In this document: in pieces, positions 43,391 to 51,988 of the stretch | Layout: every line of letters begins with the position of its first letter | How positions within the stretch are numbered: the first letter of the stretch is position 1 | NCBI RefSeq assembly: GCF_018070075.1 | Contig: NZ_JAGPXE010000004.1 | Span: 124,001-188,000 of the forward strand | Direction of reading: 5' to 3' | Length of the DNA: 64,000 nucleotides | Origin: Saccharopolyspora endophytica | GTDB taxonomy: Bacteria; Actinomycetota; Actinomycetes; Mycobacteriales; Pseudonocardiaceae | Translations under genes and position numbers: made by a program | The notes under the pieces: generated by a model | The model's input: the letters and a program-made list of their open reading frames with translations, nothing else | Databases searched by the model: none | What the model was told of the DNA's origin: nothing

Positions 43391-45823
43391 ATGATGACCG
43401 GCAACGACGCTGGAGTGCTCGAACTCGCGCAGGTCGACGCGAGCATGCTCGGACTGGTGGGTGGCAAGGCCGCCGGGCTCGGTGAGCTCATCGGAGCCGG
43501 GTTCCGGGTCCCCGAGGGGTTCTGCCTGACGACCCGGGCGCACGTGACCGGCGAGATCCCCGAGCGGGAGGTCCTCGACGCCTACCGGCGGCTCGGGGGC
43601 GGTCGGGTGGCGGTGCGGTCGAGCGCGACCGCGGAGGACCTGCCGGACGCGAGCTTCGCCGGGCAGCAGGACACGTTCCTCAACGTCAGCGGCGAGCAGG
43701 AACTGCTGTCGGCGATCCGCCGCTGCTGGGACTCGCTGCACTCCGACCGGGCCGTCGCCTACCGCGACGCCAACGAGATCGGCACCGACGTGCGCATGGC
43801 CGTCGTGGTGCAGCGGATGGTCGACGCGAAGGCCGCCGGGGTGCTGTTCACCGCGAACCCGCTGACCGGGACGCGCGCGGAGATGGTCGTCGACGCCGCG
43901 CCCGGGCTGGGCGACGTGGTCGTCGACGGATCGGTGATCGCCGACCACTACGTCCTCGACGGAACCCCGCCGCGCACCGACGGGTGCCTGGACCGCGGCC
44001 AGCTCGACGCGCTGCGCGACGCGGGCGCGCGGGTGCAGGAGAGCTTCGGCTCGCCGCAGGACATCGAGTGGGCCATCGACCGGGACGGCGAGCTGTGGCT
44101 GTTGCAGTCCCGGGCCATCACGACGCTCTTCCCGCTCCCGCCCCGAACCGACGACCTGCGGGTCTACTTCGAGATGGGGCACATGCAGGGGATGCTGCGT
44201 CCCTTCACCCCGGCCGGCATGTCGGCGATGACGCACGGCGCGAAGCTGTGGATGGACTCCGCTGGTCTCTCCGGTGGCGCGTTCGGCGATGCGATGGGCA
44301 TCGTCCCCGTGGGCGGCCGGCTGTTCATGGACTTCTCGGACCTGCTGCGCAACAAGCGGTTCCGCTCCCGGTTGCCGCAGATGATGGAGGTCTACGGCCC
44401 GCGCAACGTCGAGATCGTGCAGCGGCTGCTCACCGATCCGCGGTTCGCGCCGACCACCGGCGGACTGCCCTTCCCGGTCGCGCCGCTGCTGAAGAAGAGC
44501 CTCGTGGTCGTGCCGAAGGCGAAGTTCGAGCTCATCCGCACGCTGATCGACCCCGACGCCGCGCGCGAGCGCGCCTTCCGCGCCACCGAGAAGCTCAAGC
44601 GCCAGGCGAGGGCTCCGGAGTTCGCCCACTCGCAGCAGCGCCTGCGCTTCGCCGAAGAGGTGCAGCGGGACTTCATGACCGCCTCGGACGTGATCTGGCC
44701 GCTGTTCATCGGCATCCTCCTCGGTCAGCTGCCGAAGTCGCTGCTCAAGGGCGTCGCCACGACGAGCGAGCTGGACACCGTCCTCGGCGGGCTGCCGCAC
44801 AACGTCACCACCGAGATGGACCTCGCGCTGTGGCGGCTGACCACCGGCCTCGACGACGAGGCGCGGGAACTCCTGCGCAGCACGCCACCTGCCGAGCTCA
44901 CCGACCGCTACCGAGCGGGCGAGCTGCCCGACATCGGGCTGGACGACTTCCTCGCCCGCTACGGCCACCGCGCACCGGCGGAGGTCGACGTCGGGATGCC
45001 GCGCTGGTCGGAGGACCCGACGCAGATCTTCGCCACCATCGCCGGATACCTGCGGATCACCGATCCCGAGCAGGCACCGGACCGGCGGTTCGAGAAGGCC
45101 GCGGCCCGAGCTGAGGCCATGATCGACGAGCTGTTCCAGCGCGCCCGTCGCGAGCGCCCGGTCCGCGCCCACCTCGCCCGCTTCCTCATGCGCCGCGCCC
45201 GCAAGCTCACCGGGCTGCGCGAGCTGGGCAAGTTCGCGTGGCTGTACTCGTTGCAGGCGGTGCGCGAGCAGCTGCTGCGCATCGGCGACGACCTCAGCCG
45301 GCGCGGTCTGCTGGAACGGCCCGGCGACGTGCTGTTCCTGGAGCTCGACGAGATCCGCGCCGCTGTGGGCGGATCTGATCAGAGCGCCCTCGCCGCGGAG
45401 CGACAAGCCCGCTACGACAGGGAGGTTCGCCGCCGCTCGGTTCCGATCGCGGTGCTCTCCGACGGCACGGACCTGGAGGCCACGGCACCGCCCGCACCGG
45501 CCGCCGACGGCGCGCTGGTCGGGCTGGGGGCCTCTCCCGGCAAGGTCACCGGGCCCGCTCGCGTGGTGCACGACCCGGCGACCGCGCGGATCGAGCCCGG
45601 CGAGATCCTGGTGGCCACCACCACCGACCCCGGTTGGACGCCGTTGTTCATGACGGCGGCCGGTCTGGTCACCGAAACCGGTTCACCGATGGCGCACGGG
45701 CCGACCGTGGCCCGCGAGTACGGCATCCCGGCGGTGATCTGCGTCCGCGACGCCACCACGGACATCACCACGGGTCAGATCATCACCGTGGACGCGACCT
45801 CGGGAACCGTCACACCGGGATGA
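43391..45823 (+). CDS. Rifampin phosphotransferase-like PEP-synthase family enzyme
   Basis: This 810-aa protein has three parts. An ATP-grasp domain (residues 1-260) contains VGGKAAGLGELIGAGFRVPEGFCL and VAVRSSATAEDLPDASFAGQQDTF. A helical middle domain (about 275-700) has MQGMLRPFTPAGMSAM. A C-terminal swivelling phosphohistidine domain (about 720-810) carries the catalytic His in TETGSPMAHGPTVAREYGIPAV. This is the layout of rifampin phosphotransferases, which inactivate rifamycins using ATP. The middle domain decides the substrate, and it may not be a rifamycin. No rifamycin-associated inverted repeat was seen upstream. The start is ATG 43391 or 43394 with GGAG upstream. Confidence 0.83.
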   Translation: MMTGNDAGVLELAQVDASMLGLVGGKAAGLGELIGAGFRVPEGFCLTTRAHVTGEIPEREVLDAYRRLGGGRVAVRSSATAEDLPDASFAGQQDTFLNVSGEQELLSAIRRCWDSLHSDRAVAYRDANEIGTDVRMAVVVQRMVDAKAAGVLFTANPLTGTRAEMVVDAAPGLGDVVVDGSVIADHYVLDGTPPRTDGCLDRGQLDALRDAGARVQESFGSPQDIEWAIDRDGELWLLQSRAITTLFPLPPRTDDLRVYFEMGHMQGMLRPFTPAGMSAMTHGAKLWMDSAGLSGGAFGDAMGIVPVGGRLFMDFSDLLRNKRFRSRLPQMMEVYGPRNVEIVQRLLTDPRFAPTTGGLPFPVAPLLKKSLVVVPKAKFELIRTLIDPDAARERAFRATEKLKRQARAPEFAHSQQRLRFAEEVQRDFMTASDVIWPLFIGILLGQLPKSLLKGVATTSELDTVLGGLPHNVTTEMDLALWRLTTGLDDEARELLRSTPPAELTDRYRAGELPDIGLDDFLARYGHRAPAEVDVGMPRWSEDPTQIFATIAGYLRITDPEQAPDRRFEKAAARAEAMIDELFQRARRERPVRAHLARFLMRRARKLTGLRELGKFAWLYSLQAVREQLLRIGDDLSRRGLLERPGDVLFLELDEIRAAVGGSDQSALAAERQARYDREVRRRSVPIAVLSDGTDLEATAPPAPAADGALVGLGASPGKVTGPARVVHDPATARIEPGEILVATTTDPGWTPLFMTAAGLVTETGSPMAHGPTVAREYGIPAVICVRDATTDITTGQIITVDATSGTVTPG

Positions 45824-45862
45824 CCCGGTCCGCACAATCGCGAAAATCGTTGGCACACAAGC

Positions 45863-46042
45863 AGAGATGCTGAAGTCGGAGGGCTGGGGACGCTGCAGGC
45901 CTCGATCTTCCCGGAGAACGAGGCCGGCCTCGCCTTGCACCGCGCCGCCGGGTTCCGCGTGGCCGGAACCCGGGAGCGCATCGCCCTGCACCAGGGGGTC
46001 TGGCGCGACACCGCCCCGCTGGAACGCCGCCGCGCCGGCTGA
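45863..46042 (+). pseudogene. 3' remnant of a GNAT (phosphinothricin-type) acetyltransferase gene
   Basis: The frame ending at the TGA 46040-46042 reads GLGTLQASIFPENEAGLALH, then RAAGFRVAGTRERIALHQGVWRDTAPLERRR. This is the C-terminal third of Pat-like N-acetyltransferases, including the fold's conserved NEAGLALHRAAGF segment. No start codon or N-terminal two thirds precedes it; the upstream 40 bp are the end of the Rph-like gene. It is a deletion remnant. Confidence 0.75.
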
Positions 46043-46384
46043 TCAGGCCGCGCCTTCGGCCTCCAGGGGGAGCTCGACCTCGCTCGGGGTGAGCTGGACG
46101 TACACCGTGCCGCCCTCGACGAGGACCTGGTGGGTGCGCAGCGCCCGCTTGGCCGGCGGGCCCGTGGGCGTGCCGCTGCGCAGGTCGAAGAACGCCGCGT
46201 GCAGCGGACATTCGACGAAGCAGCCTTCGAGGAATCCGGCGGACAACGACGCGTCCTGGTGGGTGCAGGTGTCGTCGACCGCGTAGAACACGCCGTCGGC
46301 GTTGAACACGGCGATCGGGACGTCGGCGACGAACCGGGTCGACTCGCCCGGGGCGAGCTCGTCGGCGCGGCAGACAGCGAACAT
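46043..46384 (-). CDS. Rieske-type [2Fe-2S] ferredoxin
   Basis: This 113-aa protein has the Rieske ligands Cys40-x-His42 (DDTCTHQDASL) and Cys59-xx-His62 (ECPLHAAFFD). It should pass electrons to an oxygenase. GGAGG lies 5 nt before ATG 46384. It is divergent from a Rieske oxygenase alpha-subunit gene across 290 bp with a long-armed inverted repeat, so the two probably work as one system. A reductase gene is not present nearby. Confidence 0.9.
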   Translation of the reverse strand: MFAVCRADELAPGESTRFVADVPIAVFNADGVFYAVDDTCTHQDASLSAGFLEGCFVECPLHAAFFDLRSGTPTGPPAKRALRTHQVLVEGGTVYVQLTPSEVELPLEAEGAA

Positions 46385-46395
46385 CGAACCTCCAG

Positions 46396-46433
46396 TGTTG
46401 CGCATTAGAGAACTGGTTACGCCATGCGCAACA
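46396..46433. promoter_or_regulatory. Inverted repeat in the Rieske divergent promoter region
   Basis: Perfect 10-bp arms TGTTGCGCAT (46396-46405) and ATGCGCAACA (46424-46433) are separated by 18 bp, 12 bp upstream of the ferredoxin gene. Related GCGCAACA half-sites recur near 46627, before the oxygenase gene. It is a likely operator for a regulator not encoded here. The rest of the 290-bp gap shows no gene. Confidence 0.65.
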
Positions 46434-46674
46434 GAGTGAAGGTCATCTCCGAGGCGCGTCAAGACGTCGAAGGAGTCGATTTTCCGATGGATTTCCCTGT
46501 TAACGCACGACATCGTCGATCAACCCGACGTGGCGGCGGCTACCTCGCGGTAACCCGCGCGGACGTCTTGACAGCGCCCGATCCGCGCCCGCATCGTGTT
46601 GTCGATCGAGCAACGCAGTGCTCATCGCGCAACAACTTCACACCCTTGCGGAACGAGCCGAAAGGCACCCCGAG

Positions 46675-47796
46675 ATGACCGCTGCGGAGTTGCCGCACAG
46701 CCTGCTGGCCACTCTCCCCGGCCACCACTACACCGATCCGTCGATCTTCGCCCTGGAGCAGTCGCGGATCTTCGAAACCGGTTGGTTCTGCGCGGTGCGC
46801 AGCGCCGACCTGGCGGAACCCGGCGCTTTCCAGACCGCGCAGGTCGGGCGGGAGAGCGTGCTCATCGCCCGCGACCGCAGGGGAAACCTCAACGCCTTCC
46901 TCAACGTGTGCCGGCACCGGGGCGCCCGGTTGTGCACCGAGGAGGCCGGACAGGTGCAGCGGTCGCTGCAATGCCCGTACCACGCCTGGACCTACGGCCT
47001 GGACGGCAAGCTGATCGCGGCGCCGAACCTCGGCGGCATGCCCGACATCGACCGCGAGGAGTACGGCCTCAACCGCGTCCACCTGCGCGAATGGCTCGGC
47101 TACGCCTGGGTCTGCCTGGCCGAGGACCCGCCGTCCTTCGACGACACGGTGATCGCCGACGTCGCCCAGCGCCTCGGCGACGCGGGCGAGCTCGACGCCT
47201 ACGACATCGCCGCGCTCGAACTCGGCGAGCGGATCCGCTACGACGTCAAGGCGAACTGGAAGCAGATCATCGAGAACTTCATGGAGTGCTACCACTGCGC
47301 CACGATCCACCCGGAGCTCACCGAGGTGCTCCCGGAGTTCGCCGACGGGTTCGCCGCCCAGTACTACGTCGGGCACGGAGCCGAGTTCGGCGATGACGTG
47401 CGGGGTTTCACCGTCGACGGCGGTGACGGCGTGCAGCGGCTGCCGGGCGTGGCCGAGCACCAGGACCGGCGCTACTACGCGATCACCGTGCGCCCGCAGG
47501 TGTTCATCAACCTGGTCCCCGACCACGTGATCATCCACCGGATGTTCCCGCTCACCGCGGAGCGGACCCTCGTGGACTGCGACTGGCTGTACCTGCCGGA
47601 CGTCGTCGCCTCCGGCCAGGACCTGTCGCGGTCGGTGGAGCTGTTCCACCGGGTCAACCAGCAGGACTTCGACGCCTGCGAGCGCTGCCAGCTCGCCATG
47701 GGCTCCCGCTCCTACGCCTCCGGCGGCGTGCTCGTGCCCAGCGAGCACCACATCGCCGAGTTCCACGACTGGGTCCGCGAACGGCTCGCCGGGTGA
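46675..47796 (+). CDS. Rieske non-heme iron oxygenase, alpha subunit
   Basis: This 373-aa oxygenase has Rieske ligands Cys79/His81 (NVCRHRGARLC) and Cys100/His103 (QCPYHAWTYG). The mononuclear iron site has NFMECYHCATIHPEL (2-His part) with the third carboxylate probably in NQQDFDACERCQ. It is most like the demethylating/hydroxylating group acting on quaternary amines (glycine betaine, stachydrine, carnitine, choline); the substrate is unproven. ATG 46675 has AAAGG 10 nt upstream. The divergent ferredoxin is the likely electron donor. Confidence 0.85.
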   Translation: MTAAELPHSLLATLPGHHYTDPSIFALEQSRIFETGWFCAVRSADLAEPGAFQTAQVGRESVLIARDRRGNLNAFLNVCRHRGARLCTEEAGQVQRSLQCPYHAWTYGLDGKLIAAPNLGGMPDIDREEYGLNRVHLREWLGYAWVCLAEDPPSFDDTVIADVAQRLGDAGELDAYDIAALELGERIRYDVKANWKQIIENFMECYHCATIHPELTEVLPEFADGFAAQYYVGHGAEFGDDVRGFTVDGGDGVQRLPGVAEHQDRRYYAITVRPQVFINLVPDHVIIHRMFPLTAERTLVDCDWLYLPDVVASGQDLSRSVELFHRVNQQDFDACERCQLAMGSRSYASGGVLVPSEHHIAEFHDWVRERLAG

Positions 47797-47801
47797 CCCG
47801 C

Positions 47802-48089
47802 TCAGCGGGCGCGCTGATCAGGTCGGTGCGCGTTCAGCAGGAGGTAGCGGACCGCGATGCCGCCGACTCCCAGGCTGATGCCGACGAAGATCAGGCCCGG
47901 GCTGGCGGCGAGCAGCCCGGTCAGGAACACCAGCGCACCGAGCAGCGCGACCGCGATCGCCGCCCACCGCCGACGACTGGTGGCGCGGTCCGGCGGTGGG
48001 TGCTTCACCGACTCCGCGAACCGGGGGTCGTTCTCCTCGAACCACCGCTCGATCTCCTGGAGCCTCCGACGCTCGTACCGGCTCAACAT
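47802..48089 (-). CDS. DUF3040 small membrane protein
   Basis: This 95-aa protein starts MLSRYERRRLQEIERWFEENDPRFAESV, the hallmark of DUF3040 proteins of actinobacteria, and has two membrane helices (about 41-59 and 62-80). The function is unknown. GGGGAG lies 5-6 nt before the ATG. The stop lies 6 bp from the stop of the convergent oxygenase gene. Confidence 0.88.
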   Translation of the reverse strand: MLSRYERRRLQEIERWFEENDPRFAESVKHPPPDRATSRRRWAAIAVALLGALVFLTGLLAASPGLIFVGISLGVGGIAVRYLLLNAHRPDQRAR

Positions 48090-48202
48090 CACATCTCCCC
48101 GGCTCACGCGCAGGGTGCCACACCATCAACATAGACCTCCTGCTCACCCTCTGTGAAGTGCGCGAAACGCCTGATCATGCCCATTTCTGGCATATTGAAG
48201 AC

Positions 48203-48631
48203 GTGGTCGCGCTGTTGTGGCTCATCGCCGGTGTAGTGCTGGTCGCGGCCGAGGTCATCTCGGGTGAACTCGTGCTGCTGATGCTCGGCGTCGCCGCGCT
48301 GGGATCCGCCGGAGCCGCCGCGCTGGGCGCGCCGCTCGCCGTCGACGCCGCGGTGTTCGCCGCGCTGAGCCTGGGCCTGGTCCTGCTCGCGCGTCCGGCG
48401 CTGAAGCGGCGGCTGATGCGGGGCATCGAGTACCGCACCAACACCGAAGCCCTGATCGGCAAGAAGGCGTTCGTCGAATCCACCGTGAACTCCGTCGGTG
48501 GCCTGGTGCTGATCGACGGGCAGAGCTGGTCGGCGCGTCCGCTGGACGAGAACGAGGTGCATCGAGCGGGCGAGACGGTGACGGTCATGGACATCTCCGG
48601 AGCGACCGCCGTCGTTTCGGGCGAACTGTGA
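48203..48631 (+). CDS. NfeD-like membrane protein
   Basis: This 142-aa protein has three or four hydrophobic segments (residues 1-85) and a C-terminal OB-fold domain (ALIGKKAFVESTVNSVGGLVLIDGQSWSARPLDENEVHRAGETVTVMDISGATAVV). NfeD proteins pair with SPFH/stomatin proteins at the membrane. The SPFH gene follows 10 bp later. GTG 48203 gives the family start; the mRNA may be nearly leaderless. A longer frame upstream is unlike the family. Confidence 0.88.
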   Translation: MVALLWLIAGVVLVAAEVISGELVLLMLGVAALGSAGAAALGAPLAVDAAVFAALSLGLVLLARPALKRRLMRGIEYRTNTEALIGKKAFVESTVNSVGGLVLIDGQSWSARPLDENEVHRAGETVTVMDISGATAVVSGEL

Positions 48632-48641
48632 GGAGGCCGCC

Positions 48642-49820
48642 ATGGACCCGACCGCACTGATCGTGCTGGCCGTCATCATCCTGCTGGTCGTCGTGCTCGC
48701 GACCAAGACCGTGCTGCTGGTGCCGCAGGCGACCGCATCGGTGATCGAACGGCTCGGCCGCTACCGGTCCGTCGCGCAGCCGGGGCTCAACCTGCTGGTG
48801 CCGTTCTTCGACCGGGTCCGCGCCCGCGTCGACCTGCGCGAGCAGGTCGTCTCCTTCCCCCCGCAGCCGGTCATCACCCAGGACAACCTGACCGTGTCCA
48901 TCGACACCGTCGTCTACTTCCAGGTCACCGACGCGCGCTCGGCGGTCTACGAGATCTCCAACTACATCACCGGCGTCGAGCAGCTCACCACCACGACGCT
49001 GCGCAACGTCGTCGGTGGCATGAGCCTGGAGGAGACGCTGACCTCGCGCGACGCGATCAACACGCAGCTGCGCGGGGTGCTGGACAAGGAGACGGGCCGG
49101 TGGGGCATCCGCGTCGCGCGCGTGGAGCTCAAGGCCATCGACCCGCCACCGTCCATCCAGGATTCGATGGAGAAGCAGATGCGCGCCGACCGCGAGAAGC
49201 GCGCGATGATCCTCAACGCCGAGGGAACCCGCGAATCGGCCATCAAGACCGCCGAAGGCCAGAAGCAGGCGGCGATCCTGGGCGCGGAAGGCCAGAAGCA
49301 GGCCGCCATCCTCACCGCGGAAGCCGCCCGGCAGTCCAGCATCCTGCGCGCCCAGGGCGACCGCGCGAGCCAGTACCTCAAGTCGCAGGGGCAGGCCAAG
49401 GCCATCGAGAAGGTCTTCGCGGCGGTCAAGCGCGCCAAGCCGACTCCGGAACTGCTCGCGTACCAGTACCTGCAGACGCTGCCGAAGATGGCCGAGGGCG
49501 ACGCCAACAAGGTGTGGGTCGTGCCCAGCGAGTTCGGCAAGTCGCTGGAGGGCTTCGCCCGGAGCCTGGGCAAGGCCGACGAGGAGGGCGTCTTCCGCTA
49601 CGAACCGCCGGAGCAGACCGAGGACGCTCCCCCGGCCGAGACCGTGGAGGACGCGGTGCAGGCGTGGTTCGACACCTCCACCAACCCCGAGGTCGCCGAG
49701 GCGGTCCGCGCGGCCGAAGCCGTAGCGCGCAAGGAGGTCCCCGCCCCCGGCGAGTTCGGCACGCAGGTCCCCGCGCCGCGACCGGGCATCGCGCAACAAC
49801 CGTCGTCCGACCAGACCTGA
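48642..49820 (+). CDS. SPFH/Band 7 (stomatin-like, QmcA type) protein
   Basis: This 392-aa protein has an N-terminal membrane anchor (residues 3-22), an SPFH domain (about 25-190, from VIERLGRYRSVAQPGLNLLVPFFDRVRARVDLREQVV), a long Ala/Gln-rich coiled coil (180-270) with repeated EGQKQAAIL, and an acidic tail. Stomatin-like proteins form oligomeric membrane microdomain scaffolds. It is in an operon with nfeD. GAGG precedes the ATG. Confidence 0.9.
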   Translation: MDPTALIVLAVIILLVVVLATKTVLLVPQATASVIERLGRYRSVAQPGLNLLVPFFDRVRARVDLREQVVSFPPQPVITQDNLTVSIDTVVYFQVTDARSAVYEISNYITGVEQLTTTTLRNVVGGMSLEETLTSRDAINTQLRGVLDKETGRWGIRVARVELKAIDPPPSIQDSMEKQMRADREKRAMILNAEGTRESAIKTAEGQKQAAILGAEGQKQAAILTAEAARQSSILRAQGDRASQYLKSQGQAKAIEKVFAAVKRAKPTPELLAYQYLQTLPKMAEGDANKVWVVPSEFGKSLEGFARSLGKADEEGVFRYEPPEQTEDAPPAETVEDAVQAWFDTSTNPEVAEAVRAAEAVARKEVPAPGEFGTQVPAPRPGIAQQPSSDQT

Positions 49821-49903
49821 CGTCGGCTTCGGAGCGCCGCTGTGCGTACCGTGATGCCATCCGGGCGCGTTCCGGGCGATGTCGATCGAGGAGTGGTTCG
49901 GGC

Positions 49904-50281
49904 GTGGGTGAGCGGATGCAGATCGGCGAGGTCGCCGAGCGCACGGGGCTGTCGCTGCGCACGATCCGCTACTACGAGGAGGTCGGCCTGGTCGTGCCCA
50001 GCGCGCGCAGCCAGGGCGGGTTCCGCCTCTACACCGACCCCGACGTCGAGCGGCTGGAGCTGATCAAGGGCATGAAGCCGCTGGGCTTCCAGCTCGACGA
50101 GATGCGCGACCTGCTGGCGATCCTCGACCCGACCCCGGGGTCCGCGGAGGTCGAGGACCCGCAGCTCCGGCTGGCCGAGTTCAGCGCCACCGCCGAGAAG
50201 TCCTGCCAGAAGCTGCGCACGAAGCTCCGGCTCGCCGAGAAGTTCGCGGCGATGCTGCGCGAGCGCGTCGACCACGAGTGA
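49904..50281 (+). CDS. MerR-family transcriptional regulator
   Basis: This 125-aa protein has an N-terminal MerR helix-turn-helix (MQIGEVAERTGLSLRTIRYYEEVGLVVPSARSQGGFRLYTDPDVERLELIKGMKPLGFQLDEM) and a C-terminal coiled coil. Only one Cys is present (KSCQKL), so it is not a typical metal sensor. The GTG at 49904 has GAGGAG 10 nt upstream; ATG 49916 is the alternative. It is followed by the SulP transporter gene. Confidence 0.88.
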   Translation: MGERMQIGEVAERTGLSLRTIRYYEEVGLVVPSARSQGGFRLYTDPDVERLELIKGMKPLGFQLDEMRDLLAILDPTPGSAEVEDPQLRLAEFSATAEKSCQKLRTKLRLAEKFAAMLRERVDHE

Positions 50282-50311
50282 TCCCGGCCTCATCCGGCCT
50301 GCCGGATTCGG

Positions 50312-50326
50312 GAGTTCCGGGAACTC
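50312..50326. promoter_or_regulatory. Inverted repeat between merR and the SulP gene
   Basis: Perfect 7-bp arms GAGTTCC and GGAACTC flank a single G. It is 31 bp after the merR stop. It could be a MerR or other operator, or a weak terminator. Confidence 0.45.
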
Positions 50327-50396
50327 TCATCTAACGTAAGGGAAGAGTTGCCGGGCAGCGTCGCCCCTCTCCCCTGTTCTCCTCCCGCCGCGATCG

Positions 50397-51914
50397 GTGA
50401 CGATGCGCGGCGCCCGAACCACGTCTGGTTGTCGCGTGCCCGAGCTGTCGCTGTCCCGCCCCGCCTGGCTGTCGCCGAAGGTCGCCCGCACCGAGGTCCT
50501 CGGTGGCCTGGTCGTCGCGCTCGCGCTGATCCCCGAGGCGATCTCGTTCTCGATCATCGCCGGTGTCGATCCGAGCGTGGGCCTGTTCGCCTCGTTCACC
50601 ATGGCGGTGGTCATCTCGATCGTCGGCGGACGACCCGCGATGATCTCGGCCGCCACGGGTGCGATCGCGCTGGTCGTGGCCCCGCTGGCGCGCGAGCACG
50701 GGTTGGGCGTGCTGGTCGCCACCGTGATCCTGGGCGGGGTGTTCCAGGTCGCGCTGGGGGCGTTGGGCGTGGCGAAGCTGATGCGGTTCGTGCCGCGCAG
50801 CGTCATGGTCGGGTTCGTCAACGCGCTGGCCATCATGATCTTCATGGCCCAGGTGCCCGAGCTCATCGGTGTGCCGTGGATGGTCTACCCGCTGTTCGCG
50901 GCCGGGCTGCTCGTCATGGTGCTGTTCCCGAAGCTCACCAAGGTCGTCCCGGCACCGCTGGTGTCGATCGTGGCGCTGACCGCGGTGACCATCGCCGCGG
51001 GCATCGCCGTGCCCACCGTCGGCGACAAGGGGGCGCTGCCGTCCTCGCTGCCGATCCCGGGCATCCCGGACGTGCCGCTCACGCTGGACACGCTCGAGCT
51101 CATCGCTCCCTACGCCCTGGCGTTCGCGCTGGTCGGGCTCATGGAGTCGCTGATGACGGCGAAGCTCGTCGACGACATCACCGACACGCGATCGAACAAG
51201 ACCCGCGAGTCGATCGGGCAGGGCATCGCCAACATCGTCACCGGCTTCTTCGGCGGCATGGGCGGCTGCGCGATGATCGGCCAGACCATGATCAACGTGA
51301 AGACGGCCGGCTCCCGCACGCGGTTGTCGACCTTCCTGGCGGGCGCGTTCCTGATGGTGCTGTGCATCGCCTTCGGGCCGCTGGTCTCGCAGATCCCGAT
51401 GGCCGCGCTGGTCGCGGTGATGGTGCTGGTCTCCGTCGGCACCTTCGACTGGCACAGCATCGCGCCGAAGACCCTCAAGCGGATGCCGGCGGGCGAGATC
51501 ATCGTGATGCTGGCGACGGTGGCCGTGGTCGTGGCCACCGACAACCTCGCGATCGGCGTGGTCGTCGGATCGATCACCGCGATGGTCATCTTCGCCCGCC
51601 GCGTCGCCCACCTCGTCGAGGTCACCGCCGTCACCGACCCCGACGGCGGCCAGGTCGTCTACCACGTCACCGGTGAGCTGTTCTTCGCCTCCAGCAACGA
51701 GCTGGTCCACCGGTTCGACTACGCGAACGACCCCGCCGAGGTCGTCATCGACCTCACCGACGCCCACATCTGGGACGCCTCCACCGTCGCCGCCCTCGAC
51801 GCCATCACCACCAGGTACGAGGCGCGCGGCAAGCAGGTCGACATCGTCGGCCTCAACGAGCCCAGCGCCGCCATGCACCACCGCCTCACCGGAGAGCTCA
51901 CCGGAAACCACTGA
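50397..51914 (+). CDS. SulP (SLC26) anion transporter with STAS domain
   Basis: This 505-aa protein has 10-12 membrane helices starting near residue 32 (GGLVVALALIPEAISFSIIAGVDPSVGLFASF), with GGRPAMISAATGAIALVVAPLA and GFVNALAIMIFMAQVPELIGVP. A cytosolic STAS domain lies at about 405-500 (DPDGGQVVYHVTGELFFASSNELVHRF..., VVIDLTDAHIWDASTVAALDAI). SulP members move sulfate or bicarbonate. The STAS Asp/Ser region is intact. The start is GTG 50397 or ATG 50403. Confidence 0.92.
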   Translation: MTMRGARTTSGCRVPELSLSRPAWLSPKVARTEVLGGLVVALALIPEAISFSIIAGVDPSVGLFASFTMAVVISIVGGRPAMISAATGAIALVVAPLAREHGLGVLVATVILGGVFQVALGALGVAKLMRFVPRSVMVGFVNALAIMIFMAQVPELIGVPWMVYPLFAAGLLVMVLFPKLTKVVPAPLVSIVALTAVTIAAGIAVPTVGDKGALPSSLPIPGIPDVPLTLDTLELIAPYALAFALVGLMESLMTAKLVDDITDTRSNKTRESIGQGIANIVTGFFGGMGGCAMIGQTMINVKTAGSRTRLSTFLAGAFLMVLCIAFGPLVSQIPMAALVAVMVLVSVGTFDWHSIAPKTLKRMPAGEIIVMLATVAVVVATDNLAIGVVVGSITAMVIFARRVAHLVEVTAVTDPDGGQVVYHVTGELFFASSNELVHRFDYANDPAEVVIDLTDAHIWDASTVAALDAITTRYEARGKQVDIVGLNEPSAAMHHRLTGELTGNH

Positions 51915-51988
51915 GGCGTGGGGGAAACGTTCGTCAAGTGAGATGCCGGGGCGTCGACAGCGAGATCACGACGCGCGATCATGGCTGC

